Shown here: one piece after another, positions 43,948 to 54,000 of the stretch | Layout: the number at the start of each line of letters is the position of its first letter | Numbering within the stretch: position 1 is the first letter of the stretch | Assembly: GCF_965263005.1 (NCBI RefSeq) | Contig: NZ_OZ253579.1 | Location: forward strand, 3,844,001 to 3,908,000 | Reading direction: 5' to 3' | From: Rariloculus sp965263005 | GTDB lineage: Bacteria > Pseudomonadota > Gammaproteobacteria > Steroidobacterales > Rariloculaceae | Length of the DNA stretch: 64,000 nucleotides | Program-made: the position numbers and the translations under genes | The notes under the pieces: model-generated | Told to the model about the DNA's origin: nothing | Seen by the model: only the letters and a program-made list of their open reading frames with translations | Databases searched by the model: none

Positions 43948-44379
43948 CTACGGCGGGGAATTGAGGTGGTCGTGGTCGGCGAGAAACCGGTCCCCGTCGC
44001 GCATCAGTGCCTCGTGATCGGCCCGGATGCGCAGATCGAGGTAGGCGCCGGACTTGGTAAAAAAATCAAAATCATCTTGGCTGGGAGGGCATTCGACCGA
44101 CTGAAATACCGGCCAGTCGCCGTGACGCAATCCCTGCCGGAGTGCCTGCATGAAGCTCGCCGCGATCGTCCAGAGCACGGCCGCGAGCCAGACCGCGGCG
44201 ATCCAGTCAGCGCCGGCGTCCGCGAGCGCCAGCACCGGAGTGATCGGAACCGCCATCGCCAGCGGCCCCAGCACCCACAGGGTCCCGCGGGCGGCAGCCC
44301 TGCGGGTGGCAGTCCAGCGGATGGCCGCACCGCGATGGAACGGGCCCGTAGCGTGGAGATTCTTTCGGGTCCGTTTCAT
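43948..44379 (-). CDS. Small two-segment membrane protein, mobilisation region
   Basis: 143 residues from the ATG after GGAGACGCCGAAC. Two hydrophobic segments (about residues 33-53 LWVLGPLAMAVPITPVLAL and 57-77 WIAAVWLAAVLWTIAASFM) are followed by a soluble acidic tail. I do not recognise the family. Its place beside the mobilisation genes hints at a role in transfer, which is inference only. Confidence 0.6.
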   Translation of the reverse strand: MKRTRKNLHATGPFHRGAAIRWTATRRAAARGTLWVLGPLAMAVPITPVLALADAGADWIAAVWLAAVLWTIAASFMQALRQGLRHGDWPVFQSVECPPSQDDFDFFTKSGAYLDLRIRADHEALMRDGDRFLADHDHLNSPP

Positions 44380-44919
44380 GTTCGGCGTCTCCGCGTGTAC
44401 CGGGATTCGAGCAACTCGTTCGCGGCCTGTCCGGCCTTCGCGGACCGGACGAACCGCGCCCCGAACGCCGCCGAACTCCGGCTCCGCCCGGCGCGCTGCA
44501 ATCCCTATCGGCGCGGAACGCGATCCGTCGGGAGGTTCGGACAAGGTTCATGAGAGCGTCGGGGAACGACGCGGTCTGCGGCGGGCTCCCGCACTGCGTG
44601 GTTGACGCCGTCGGCCTTGCGCCTGCAAGCGGTTGACAGTTTCGGGAATCGCGCCGGTGGACTTTGCGGCGTGCCGTGTGGGCTCCATGAGCAAGCGCAG
44701 GAGCAATACCCCCGACGGTCAAGCCGGCTTCTTGTCGTTCGAAGTGCGCGGATCGGCGCGAACCAGCCCGTTCCGCCGGGGTTCGGCGTTCGGACAGGCC
44801 ACTTTTTTATCACAATTTTGCGTAGGATTTCGTCGCTATGGCGGTACGTGTCTACAAGCGCTGGCAATCCCCTATCGAACGGGATTGATATTGAATTTCG
44901 GCGCTTCTATGTTGGATCC
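44380..44919. other. Intergenic stretch with promoter for the regulator
   Basis: About 540 bp between divergent genes. Most is high-GC without a gene; from 44800 it turns AT-rich and holds the promoter listed separately. Confidence 0.4.
44885..44913 (+). promoter_or_regulatory. Sigma-70-like promoter, predicted leaderless
   Basis: TTGATA (44885-44890), a 17-bp spacer and TATGTT (44908-44913). The expected transcription start falls at about 44920, the A of the ATG, so the mRNA would lack a 5' leader. No ribosome site precedes the ATG, which agrees. Confidence 0.6.
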
Positions 44920-45666
44920 ATGGCTGAGCAGCGCCCACAAATCGACGCCGTAGCGGACCGCCTCTTCGAGGTGTCGTTCGATGACACGTTGCGCCGCCGG
45001 GTGTGGGAGTACCGGCAGCGGAAGTGGTTGAGCGCCCGGCAATTCGGCGAGGCGGCGGTTCGCGACCGAGGTTTGATTGGACGGCGGCTGAAGCGCGGCA
45101 GATCGGTTGGCTTGAACACCGCCGACAAGCTGCTCGCGTTCATGGGTGACCCGCCCTTCGGACCGTGGTTCCGTCGCGAGGTGGAAGCGTTCATCGCCGT
45201 CACCGGGACCAAGGCGTATTGGCTGGGTTATCACTCCGTGGGCGACCCGTCGTTCGTGACGCGGCTGCGCCGCGGCGCCTCACCGCGACTCACTACGGTG
45301 GATCGGGTGCGCGCGTGGATGGGCACCCAGTTGCGGGTCGCGCAACGGCGCGCGATCCACCAGGCCGTGTCCCGGAAAGCGGCTTTTCGGATTGACGGCG
45401 AAAAAACGCCCGATCATCCCAAGTCATCCAGACCAAGAGGAGTACGCACCATGAAAACCGTCGAGCGGTACCTGTCGACGCGCGAGGCGGCAGCGATCCT
45501 GAGATTGAGCCACCGAACGCTCGAGCACTACCGCGTCACCGGCGAAGGACCGAAGTTTCTGAAGTTGGGCCGGCGGGTCTGCTATGCGCGAACGGATCTC
45601 TTCCTCTGGGCCGAAAGTTGCTCTCGCAACTCGACCTCCGACGACGGCGCCGGAGCCAGGCGATGA
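44920..45666 (+). CDS. Element regulator running in frame into an excisionase-like HTH protein
   Basis: 248 codons. Residues 1-150 hold two HTH-like units (SARQFGEAAVRDRGLIGRRL and TGTKAYWLGYHSVGDPSFVT). From the Met at 45451 (MKTVERYLSTREAAAILRLS) comes a MerR/AlpA-type winged helix with its own AGAGGAG ribosome site 8-10 bp ahead, so a separate short protein of about 71 residues is probably made too. No stop separates the two, so either one was lost or a fusion is made. A fragment of the first part lies at 15789. Confidence 0.7.
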   Translation: MAEQRPQIDAVADRLFEVSFDDTLRRRVWEYRQRKWLSARQFGEAAVRDRGLIGRRLKRGRSVGLNTADKLLAFMGDPPFGPWFRREVEAFIAVTGTKAYWLGYHSVGDPSFVTRLRRGASPRLTTVDRVRAWMGTQLRVAQRRAIHQAVSRKAAFRIDGEKTPDHPKSSRPRGVRTMKTVERYLSTREAAAILRLSHRTLEHYRVTGEGPKFLKLGRRVCYARTDLFLWAESCSRNSTSDDGAGARR

Positions 45667-45860
45667 CTGCATCGCGAGCGGTCGCCCTCAATTGGCCGCT
45701 CGCGGTCGTTTGCTTCGCGCTGGGGGCGATGCTATTCGGTTTCGATGCTGCGGAACCGGTGACGTGCACCTGCACCATCCAGCCGGCGGGTATCTCGAGC
45801 GCTCCGGGCATCGGAACGCCGGCATCCCAGGCACCGCTGGGTCGGGCAAGATCAGACTGA
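45663..45860 (+). CDS. Small membrane-anchored or secreted protein
   Basis: 65 residues. The ATG overlaps the previous stop (ATGA). One hydrophobic segment (WPLAVVCFALGAMLFGF) is followed by EPVTCTCTIQPAG with two Cys. It could be a small transfer-related or lipoprotein-like peptide; the family is not recognised. Coupling to the regulator is clear from the overlap. Confidence 0.55.
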   Translation: MTASRAVALNWPLAVVCFALGAMLFGFDAAEPVTCTCTIQPAGISSAPGIGTPASQAPLGRARSD

Positions 45861-45938
45861 CCCCGTCCCTCGTGGAGCAGCTCCGGTATGGCGGGCGTCA
45901 GCGCTGCCTTGTCGGCGCCGCCGGCCTTTCGCGTCAAA

Positions 45939-46862
45939 ATGGTTGACCGTTTTATCCTGCGCCGGACGGTGCTGTTCGTTGCGCTGTGCGCCGCCGCGAT
46001 GGCAGTGCTACTGCCCTGTCTGGCGCTGGTGCGCGACACGACGGCGCATGACTGGTACGCCGCGCGCAAGCTCACGCTCGCGGAAGTCATGATCGCGACC
46101 GGATTCGATCGCTACGCGGTGACGGAATACCGCACGCCGGATGGCACGACCATGCGAATCACCCGCGGGGGGTTGGCTCTCTATGGGGAACCGATACACG
46201 CCCGCGAACGCATTGTCTCCACGGTCGGAAACCACACCGCCCTGGGCGCGGGCGCGGGCGCGGCCTTCGCCGTGCTCTGCATGGTGCTAATAAGCGGCAC
46301 GGGCGTGTTGCAGGGGCACCGCGCCCGGATGCGGCGGACAACAGCCGCGGCGGGACCGCGGGCGCATCCGGGGGCGTGGGGCGGGCCTGGCTTCATCGCC
46401 GGCCGTCCCCCGCGCGATGGCGGCGGGGAGAGGATCGGGCTGCTGGTGGTGTCGCCGACCGAGATCGAGGGCGGAGTCGAGGTTTACGGCCCTGTCGCAA
46501 TCTCCGGGCCGTTGCCGGCCGGTCGGTTTGTGCAGGCCGGGACCGAGTGGAACGAAGACAGCGGGCGGTTGGCGCCAGGCGAGAACGCGCCGGCGCTCAC
46601 GACAACGCCCGCCTTGCAGGCGGGGAGACAGCCTGGCGCAGCCGCACAACCCTCCGCGGCAAAAGCGGATACGGATGCGGCAGCGCCCCCCGCCGAGGTA
46701 CCGACAACGGCGGAAATCGGGGGCGCGCGCCAGCGGCGCGAGCCGTCCCGCCCAGTGCCGCAAGAGAAGGCCATCGCCGGGGACGACGGCGCAGCCGTGC
46801 GTGAGCCGCGAAACCCCGCCCGCCCGAAAGCGGGCAAAGGTGGCAGCGGGCTTTGGTTCTGA
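45939..46862 (+). CDS. Two-segment membrane protein ahead of the relaxase, possible coupling-protein N-terminus
   Basis: 307 residues from the Met before VDRFILRR. Membrane segments lie at about residues 8-30 and 88-110 with a periplasmic-type loop (HDWYAARKLTLAEVMIATGF) between, the layout of TraD/TrwB-type coupling proteins. A Pro/Ala-rich soluble tail follows with no Walker motifs, so it is not a complete coupling ATPase. It overlaps the relaxase start (TGATG), so the two are co-translated. Confidence 0.6.
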   Translation: MVDRFILRRTVLFVALCAAAMAVLLPCLALVRDTTAHDWYAARKLTLAEVMIATGFDRYAVTEYRTPDGTTMRITRGGLALYGEPIHARERIVSTVGNHTALGAGAGAAFAVLCMVLISGTGVLQGHRARMRRTTAAAGPRAHPGAWGGPGFIAGRPPRDGGGERIGLLVVSPTEIEGGVEVYGPVAISGPLPAGRFVQAGTEWNEDSGRLAPGENAPALTTTPALQAGRQPGAAAQPSAAKADTDAAAPPAEVPTTAEIGGARQRREPSRPVPQEKAIAGDDGAAVREPRNPARPKAGKGGSGLWF

Positions 46863-49837
46863 TGGTCGCCTCGATCGGCGCGGTCGCAAGTCCGTCCCAG
46901 GGCGCAAGCTACTACGAGCGCGACGGCTACTACGCGAAGGATGATCCCGCGCACCGCGAGGCCAGCGCCTGGGCGGGCGGGGGCGCCAAAACGCTCGGAC
47001 TCGAAGGCCCGGTCGATCCGGACACGTTCAAGGGAATACTGGAAGGCACCGTGCCCGACGGCTCCGGGCGGCGGCTCGGCCGCGGAGGCCGACACGAGGA
47101 GATCGCGCACCGGCCGGGCCGCGACCTCACCTTCTCGGCGCCGAAATCCGTCTCCCTCGCGGCGCTCGTCGGCGGCGATGCGCGGGTGGTCGAGGCCCAC
47201 GACCGGGCCGTCAGACGCAGCCTCGACTGGTTCGAGAAAAACGCTGCCGAGACCCGGATGAGGGATCCGGCGGCCGGGCGGATGGTCAGGACAGGCGGTC
47301 AGCAGACCGTGGTCGCCACGTTTCGCCATGACACCTCAAGAAACCTCGATCCGCTGCTGCACACCCATTCGGTAATCGCCAACATGCTGCTCGGCGCCGA
47401 CGGCAAATGGCGAACCATGGCGAACGAGAGACTTTACCGCTCCAAGATGCTGCTCGGCGCGCTGTACCGCAGCGAATTGGCCGGGGAATTGAAAGAACTC
47501 GGCTACGGGATCGAGAAGACTCACGCCGACGGACGCTTCGAGATCGCCGGCGTCTCGCGCCAGACGGTCGAGGCGTTCTCCACACGGCGCGCGGAGATCG
47601 AGGCGGCGATGGAAGATCGGGGCCTGGGCGGCACGGCCGGCAACCAGCACCTCGCCCGGCGCGCGGCGCTCATGACCCGCGCCCACAAGCGCGACGTCGA
47701 CAAGGCGGCGCTGCGCGAAACCTGGCAAAAGCAGGCTGCCGATCTGGGTTTCGACGCGAAAGCGCTCGTGGCAGAGGCGCGGGCAAAGAGCCGCGATGCC
47801 GCCGGCATCGACCAGGATGCCGGACGGACGGCCGCTGTGGAAGCGTCACCCAGGCCGGGCAACGGCGCGGCTGCCGTCGATCCTGCATCGCTATCCAATC
47901 CCGCGCGGGACGCGGTGGACTGGGCGCTGGCCCATCTCTCGGAGCGCGATGCGGTGTTCAGGCGCAATGATCTCACCGCCGCCGCGCTCGCGTACCACCC
48001 CGGCGCGGCTTCCGTCGAGGCGATCGAGCGGGCGGTCGAGGGCTTGAAACGCGAGGGCCAGCTGCACGCGGCGCCGGCGCTCGAAGGCGGCGACGGGCTT
48101 GCCACGAATAACACCGTGGCCGAGGAGCGGGAAACGGTTTCGCTGATGCGCTTGGGCGAAAAGCGGGGCAAAGCGCCGATGCGCGGCTGGATGGTCGACC
48201 GGCATCTGAGAAAGGGACCGCTCACCGAGGGTCAGAAATCGGCGGTGAGACTGATCCTGTCCTCGAAGGACCGCGCGGTCGGCGTGCAGGGTTATGCCGG
48301 AACGGGCAAGACGACCATGCTCAACCGCACCCGGGCGCTTGCGGAGAAGAAAGGCTGGCGCCTGGTCGGGCTTGCGCCGTCGGCGTCCGCCGTGCAGACA
48401 TTGGCCGCGGAGTCGGGGATCGAGAGCGAGACCCTGCAGCGTTTTCTCGCGAGGAACGCGGGGGTGGCCGAAGGCCGGCTCACCAAACGGGGCGCAAAGA
48501 CGATGCGCGCCGCCTTCGCGAAGACCGTGCTGGTGGTCGACGAAGGCTCGCTCGCCTCGACCGTCCAGGCCAAGAACCTGCTCAGGATCGCGAGCGTGTT
48601 GCGCATTCCGAAGGTAGTGCTGGTGGGCGATGCGAAGCAACTTGATGCCGTCGACGCGGGCAAGCCCTTCGAGCAGCTGCAGGCCGCGGGCATGAAGACG
48701 GCGGTGATGGACGAGATCATGCGCCAGAGGGATCCGGATCTTAAGGCGGCGGTCGAGGCGACCCTCGCGGGAGAGATCGGAAAGGCGTTCGAAAAATTGG
48801 GCTCGAACGTGGCCGAAGTGAATCCCGACAACATCGCCGGCGCCGCGGCGGCGCGCTGGTTGAAACTCTCACCGGAGGAGCGCGAGCGTACCGGGGTAAT
48901 GGCGCCGAGCCACGAACTGCGACAGGCGATCAACAATCACATCCGGGAGCGGCTTTCCCGCGAGGGCGGCATCCGTGGCCCGGCGATGCAGACCGAACGG
49001 CTGGTCTCCAGGGGCTACACCCGCGCGGAAAAGGCCCTGGCGGCAAATTATTCGCCCGGCGATGTGGTGGCGTTCCACCGCGCGTACAAGCGGCTGCGGG
49101 TTGAGAAGGGCGAGGAGCGGCGCGTCGCGGGCGTGGATCACGGCAACCGAATCGTGAATCTCGAGAGTCCGGACGGATCGGCCGTGCACTGGAAACCTTC
49201 GCAGATCGGCGGGCGCCAGGGCGGGACCGATGTCTACCGAAGCGAAAACATCGAGCTTCGCGCCGGCGACCGCATCCGCTGGACCCGGAACGATGCCGGA
49301 CTGGGGCTCGTCAACAGCGGCATCGCCGAGGTCGCCGCGGTGAGCAACGGACGGGTTGCGTTTCGGCTTGAGGACGGACGCCGACTCGAACTCGCCGGAA
49401 ACGATGCGCAGATTCGTCATCTCGACCATGCCTGGGCGTCGACCGTGCATGCGTTTCAGGGCCGCACGGTGGACAACGTGATCGCCGCGATGGAGGCGAA
49501 GCATCCGAACCTGACTACCCAGAAATCGTTTTACGTCGAAATTTCCCGCGCCCGCGACCGGGCCGAGCTCGTCACCGACGACGCGGCCGCGCTCAGGGAA
49601 CGGCTCGAAGCGGTCACCGGCGAGCGGATCTCGGCGCTCGAAGGGATCGGTGAAGCCGTGCGCTTGGAGGCAGACAGGGACGGTCACGCGCTGCTCGGAA
49701 AGGGCGAGCCGGAACGCGAAGCGGCACTCGAACCGTCGCCGGGGAAGGATGCGGGACGGGGTGTTGTGCAGGAAAAGGCCGCCGAGCCCGAACTGCCGGC
49801 GCGAGGAAAGCAGATCGAAATGGATATGGATCTGTAG
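46862..49837 (+). CDS. MobF-family conjugative relaxase-helicase (TrwC/TraI type)
   Basis: 991 residues from the ATG overlapping the upstream TGA. Motif I has two Tyr pairs (SYYERDGYYAKDD), the nicking nucleophiles; motif III is the three-His metal site (HDTSRNLDPLLHTHSV). The helicase half has Walker A (GYAGTGKTTM), Walker B (VLVVDEGSL) and the late SSTVHAFQGRTVD motif. It should nick oriT, stay covalently bound and unwind the transferred strand. Length is normal for the family. Two truncated copies of its 5' end lie at 15916 and 31536. Confidence 0.95.
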   Translation: MVASIGAVASPSQGASYYERDGYYAKDDPAHREASAWAGGGAKTLGLEGPVDPDTFKGILEGTVPDGSGRRLGRGGRHEEIAHRPGRDLTFSAPKSVSLAALVGGDARVVEAHDRAVRRSLDWFEKNAAETRMRDPAAGRMVRTGGQQTVVATFRHDTSRNLDPLLHTHSVIANMLLGADGKWRTMANERLYRSKMLLGALYRSELAGELKELGYGIEKTHADGRFEIAGVSRQTVEAFSTRRAEIEAAMEDRGLGGTAGNQHLARRAALMTRAHKRDVDKAALRETWQKQAADLGFDAKALVAEARAKSRDAAGIDQDAGRTAAVEASPRPGNGAAAVDPASLSNPARDAVDWALAHLSERDAVFRRNDLTAAALAYHPGAASVEAIERAVEGLKREGQLHAAPALEGGDGLATNNTVAEERETVSLMRLGEKRGKAPMRGWMVDRHLRKGPLTEGQKSAVRLILSSKDRAVGVQGYAGTGKTTMLNRTRALAEKKGWRLVGLAPSASAVQTLAAESGIESETLQRFLARNAGVAEGRLTKRGAKTMRAAFAKTVLVVDEGSLASTVQAKNLLRIASVLRIPKVVLVGDAKQLDAVDAGKPFEQLQAAGMKTAVMDEIMRQRDPDLKAAVEATLAGEIGKAFEKLGSNVAEVNPDNIAGAAAARWLKLSPEERERTGVMAPSHELRQAINNHIRERLSREGGIRGPAMQTERLVSRGYTRAEKALAANYSPGDVVAFHRAYKRLRVEKGEERRVAGVDHGNRIVNLESPDGSAVHWKPSQIGGRQGGTDVYRSENIELRAGDRIRWTRNDAGLGLVNSGIAEVAAVSNGRVAFRLEDGRRLELAGNDAQIRHLDHAWASTVHAFQGRTVDNVIAAMEAKHPNLTTQKSFYVEISRARDRAELVTDDAAALRERLEAVTGERISALEGIGEAVRLEADRDGHALLGKGEPEREAALEPSPGKDAGRGVVQEKAAEPELPARGKQIEMDMDL

Positions 49838-50025
49838 AACCGTGACGTCCCTGTCCCCTGTACACCGTCGGCACGAATCGGAACGGCACGCGTCGCAGCT
49901 TGGGGGCCGGGAATTTTCCGTACCGGATCGTGACAGCGGGCGACGCGGTTCGAGCCGGGACGGGCATCGAAATGCGTCGACAAAGATCGCAGCGAGTATG
50001 AAACCCTAATTAAAGGAGACATGAA

Positions 50026-50382
50026 ATGAACCCGAACCATCCCGTTGGTCCGCCCGGGACCGACAAGGCGGCGAAGCGAACGCCGCATTCGATCCGGTTT
50101 TTCGGCCCCGAATGGGACCGTATCGAGGCGTTTGCGGAGGATCGCGGCCTGACGGCCCCCGAGTTCGTCCGGTTCGCGACGCTGGCCGCGATCGAGGAGG
50201 GGGACGGCGGCAGGGCCCGTCGGCTGGACCCGCTCATCGAGACGACGTTTCGTGCCACCTATATATTAGTGCTGAAATTGCGCTACGAGATGCATGAGGC
50301 AGGCAAGGGAGAGGCACTGGAATCCCTGATCGCCGAGGCCCACGAGAGACAGGACGTGCTTCTGGGCGGCGCTTCTGCGTGA
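50026..50382 (+). CDS. Ribbon-helix-helix-like relaxosome accessory protein
   Basis: 118 residues after a strong AAGGAG site. The segment HSIRFFGPEWDRIEAFAEDR then LTAPEFVRFATLAAI is the strand-helix-helix layout of RHH or MobC-like proteins that help relaxases bind oriT. A long C-terminal helix follows. The 188 bp between the relaxase and this gene hold no gene and could carry the oriT; I saw no clear nic site. Confidence 0.65.
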   Translation: MNPNHPVGPPGTDKAAKRTPHSIRFFGPEWDRIEAFAEDRGLTAPEFVRFATLAAIEEGDGGRARRLDPLIETTFRATYILVLKLRYEMHEAGKGEALESLIAEAHERQDVLLGGASA

Positions 50383-50494
50383 CGGAAACCGGGAGCCCGG
50401 TCCCAGAACCGCGGAACGGTTGCCTCAGCGATGCAGCAGAAACGTGCTCCCGGGTGCGGAACGTACCGCGATCGGTTTCCGTAGTCCGCTACCA

Positions 50495-50595
50495 GCTGCG
50501 GATCGCGACCGCTTCCTGATTTGCTACACTGTAAGCAATGATGGGAAAGGCGGCGGAGGGCTGCGGATCGCGACCGCTTCCCGATTTGCTACACG
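50495..50595 (+). CRISPR. Minimal type II-C CRISPR array: two repeats, one spacer
   Basis: Two 35/36-bp repeats at 50495-50529 and 50560-50594 differ at one internal base (CTTCCTGATT versus CTTCCCGATT). The 30-bp spacer is 50530-50559 and the period is 65 bp. Repeats begin GCTGCGG and end TTTGCTACAC. The plus strand is the crRNA strand because it pairs with the tracrRNA anti-repeat. Repeat 1 ends in TGCTACACT, an extended -10 element, so transcription could start inside the spacer as in Neisseria-type II-C arrays. I found no match to the spacer elsewhere in the window by eye. Confidence 0.88.
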
Positions 50596-50646
50596 TGCCC
50601 CAGCGATAGAGCATTGAAATAAACGTCGTTTTCGCCCGCCCGGAGG

Positions 50647-51012
50647 TCAAAAGAACTCCAACTGGGCGGGCGAGTTCGGCGGAGCCTCGCGGGTTTTTCC
50701 AACATAGGTCTCGATGCGGCCGAACTGCTTGTCGGTGACTCTCAAGAAGCGTACTTCTCCTGCCGACGGGACGCGACTGCCCATTCGCGCGACATGAACC
50801 CTGGCGTTCTCGATCGATGCACAGTGCCGAATGTAGACAGAGTACTGCATCATGGTGAAGCCGTCGTTGAGCAGATTCTTGCGAAATCACGTATAAGCCT
50901 TGCGTGCTTTCGGCGTGTCCGCGGGCAGGTCGGGGCGCTCAACGACAAGCTGGCGATGTGAGACTGAGAGACGGGCACCTGGTGTCGAGAACTCCACGGT
51001 CTTGCGGATCAT
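50647..51012 (-). pseudogene. cas1-cas2 fusion remnant with internal stop
   Basis: The ATG at 51012 lies 12 bp after the cas9 stop. Codons 1-27 (MIRKTVEFSTPG, then LSVSHRQLVVERP) are a type II Cas1 N-terminus. The frame then passes without a shift into Cas2: DLPADTPKARKAYT, a TGA at 50889-50887, then FRKNLLNDGFTMMQYSVY through RFLRVTDKQFG to the normal end QLEFF. Nearly all of cas1 (about 270 codons) and the first dozen cas2 codons are deleted. No integrase activity can remain. DLP fits both proteins at the join, suggesting deletion through microhomology. Confidence 0.9.
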
Positions 51013-51024
51013 CGCGGTCCCGAT

Positions 51025-54000
51025 TCAGTCATTGGCCGGACGAATTCGACCGATCGGATCGATCGAAACCTTCTTCGCACCGCTCGCGACGATAGAACCG
51101 GCATTTGGCCTGAACTTCGTTGCCCCGGCAGCATCGTCATGATCAACCATCACTACCGGACCCGCCGCCCAAACGCTCTCGACGACTCGCACCTTGGTCT
51201 CGCCGTTCCTGGTGAGTTGCAACGAATCGCCGGGCGAAAGGGACATCACGAACCCAGCGCCATCCCCGCGGGTTCGTCGCACCACAGGCTCTCGCCGTGC
51301 CAGGCGGCGCGACGCCTCAAGCAAGCTGACCACTTCGTAATCGGCTGTGCCATTCGGCAGCTTGTAAATGGCGATGTGATGGTTGTTCCCAAGGTCGGCA
51401 TAGCCCGTCGAGACCTGCGCCATCAGCCCGATTTGTTGCTTCTTGCACAGACGGACTCTGCGGATTTCCGGCCCCTTCCGGCCGCGTTTCGGATACGGCG
51501 GAAAAGCCTTCCTGGGATCGCCACCGTGGTTACGGACCCAAGCCTTGACGATTTCGCGAACATTCTCGTCCCGGATCTCCTCCAGTTCCTTTGCGCCTAG
51601 CTTTTCGACGTTCTTGCGTGTGACGAAAAAGCGATATGTCGGACCCCGGCTGCTTGTCTCTTCTATGCCGGTGTCGCCGTAAACAGTCTCCTTGTGAAGG
51701 GCCCCGGAGATTTTCTTGCGGACCCGGTGCGACACGACAATGTTGGCGATTGCCTCTTCGGCGTTCGGGCGGATTGCCTCCCATGGCGGCGCCAGGCGCG
51801 GAAACGGGGTACCGGGGTCATCGGCGTCCTGCCAGTAGCAGGACAGTCTCTGCGTCATGCCCGCATGGCAGCAGGCGACGACCAACGCATCGACTGCATG
51901 ATGGCGGTGGTGGGCGCGGGTCTTCTCGCCGTTGTCGGCCAGAATGTTGTTCAGGCCCCAAAGCGGGCGAAGACGTGCCGTGAACCGTCCGGATACGGCG
52001 TGAACCTTCACGGGCGCTTGCGGGCCGACGTCCGGCCACAGCTTTTTCAGATAGGCAATGGCCTCACGCGCGGCATATCCGGTGTCGTTAAATTGCCGGG
52101 CGACGAAATGTTCAGGGATGGTTTTTGCCAGGAAGCGTCTGATTTTACCAAGAGACATGCCGACCCCACCCCTGGAAGCTTTCATGCCATCCAGCCGGTG
52201 CGCCATGGCCGCCCACTCTTCGGGATCCTCGCCGAAGCACTCGAAAGGTGTCTGGTTGCCCTTCCGGGCGTTTGCATCCTTGCGGCAGAGGGTCTTGTTC
52301 CTGAAACTGTCGTCGAGCGACCGGGAACGCGGCCAGATGTGTTCCACCTGGAAATCGCCGGTGTGGAAGAGTGCTTCGAAAGAAATGGAGTCGCCAGTAT
52401 AGGGACAGCGCCGGCCGCACTCCTCCCAGAGCATCCACCGCTCGATGTCATCGCGCGACGGTCGGACCAGGCCGTTTTCGATGAGATTCTCGCGCGCCGC
52501 TTTACGCCGTCGCTCCTGACGGCGGATGCCGCGCATTTTTTCTTCGCGTTTGCGCTTCGAATTGCTGACGTCGCGCGCGAACTGGACGCGGATCAAGTCG
52601 GGCTTGCCGAACATGTCGATCAGATTGTTGACCACCTTACGCAGTTCATTGCGCGTCCGCGCGATAGTCGGATTGCGCAAGCCGACGATGCGTTTGCTTT
52701 CCTCCGGGTGGGCAGGACTTGGGAGCCGGTCGAGCACCTCGCCCGTCGGACGTTCCCGATCGGGAAAGGTCTCGTTCCGCCACGCCGCCCAATCCGGTCC
52801 GCTGACGATCTCGCCAAACCGTACTCCAGCTTCAAGATGGGGCAGCATTACGCGCAAGGCGTCTGTGGAATAGGGCTCCCAGCCGATTGGCAATTTCAAC
52901 GTCTTCGCCTTGGCGGCCTGGTCTTCCGACAAACCGAACTCCACGACGAACCGGCGTGCGGCCCCTTGCCTGCGCGCTTCGCGCTCGGTCTGCGAAAGAA
53001 TCACGACGCGTTGTGCGCCGACTTCCTCGTAGTCGGCATGCCATAAGTAATCGTGCACCGCTTCCCGGATTTGCTGCAGGTGCGGATGTCTTTGCCAATC
53101 TCCGACGAAGATATCCGTCAGCTGCGCCTCGATAGCGTTGCCGAGAAGTTTCCTCTCTCCGCCTTCTTCCAGGTTGAATTTGAGCGCTCGTTCCGCACCC
53201 GGTTCGCCGCGAGCTCGATATATCGGAGCGAGAGATCGCCTGACCCCCGGCCATGTCATCGACGCCTGGGATTGCAGTTTCGCGAGAATCGCCTCGCGCT
53301 CACCTGCATCGAGAGGGCGTTGATTGACGCCGACGACCGATAGGTTGTTGAGCTTCTCGAGCATCCGTCGTTGCTGGGAGAGCCAGGAGCCTTTCGGACA
53401 AAGGTGCGCGCCGGGAACGAAGGGGCATTCACCACGAGTATTCAAACGCCAGAATGCGGGCCGCTGGCGAAAGATCGCATCGCGTACGAGTTCCCTGAAC
53501 GCGTCCGGCAGAAGAGGCAACCAGACCCGGTCGAACTCCTTCTCGACGACTTCTCGGGTCGCGTGCTCGCCTCGTTTGCGCTCATGCGGTCCGCGTTCCG
53601 ACAGCCAGGCACCAAGTGTCTTGCGATCCTGTTTCAATGCTTGGACAGTTTTCTCTCGCGCAGACGTCGCTTTCTTGTCGTCGGGATTGCCGTTGTCGGG
53701 CTCGGCGCCGTCGGAAATTCCGTCGATAGCCGGACTCTTGAAGTGCCGGCGCTGGGCAAGATGATAAATGGCCCGACCGATTTCATGCGGCGACAGGGCT
53801 TCTCCTTCGAACGCCCGACGGCGTAAATCGTAGGGATCGCGCTTAAAAGCCTCGTGCCAGTCGGACGAATCCGGCACCGGCAGCATCTCCGCTTCGCACA
53901 ACATTTCCCGAAGCAGGCGCCGACGCTCGCGGCGCTGGCGCAATTGGCGTCGCCGCAGCCGTGCTGCGCGGCGTTCCTGGTTCAGCGGCACGTGCTTCGG

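Noticed and set aside
46862..49837. Reading the array as an intact conjugative element
   Set aside because: No type IV secretion ATPases or pilus genes and no complete coupling protein are visible, so only mobilisation functions can be supported.
50495..50595. Reading the CRISPR array as transcribed from the minus strand
   Set aside because: The plus-strand tracrRNA has promoter, terminator and anti-repeat that pair only with a plus-strand crRNA.
50900..51142. Plus-strand frame opposite the cas9 end and cas1 remnant
   Set aside because: The minus strand carries clear Cas9, Cas1 and Cas2 text here; the plus frame has no motifs.
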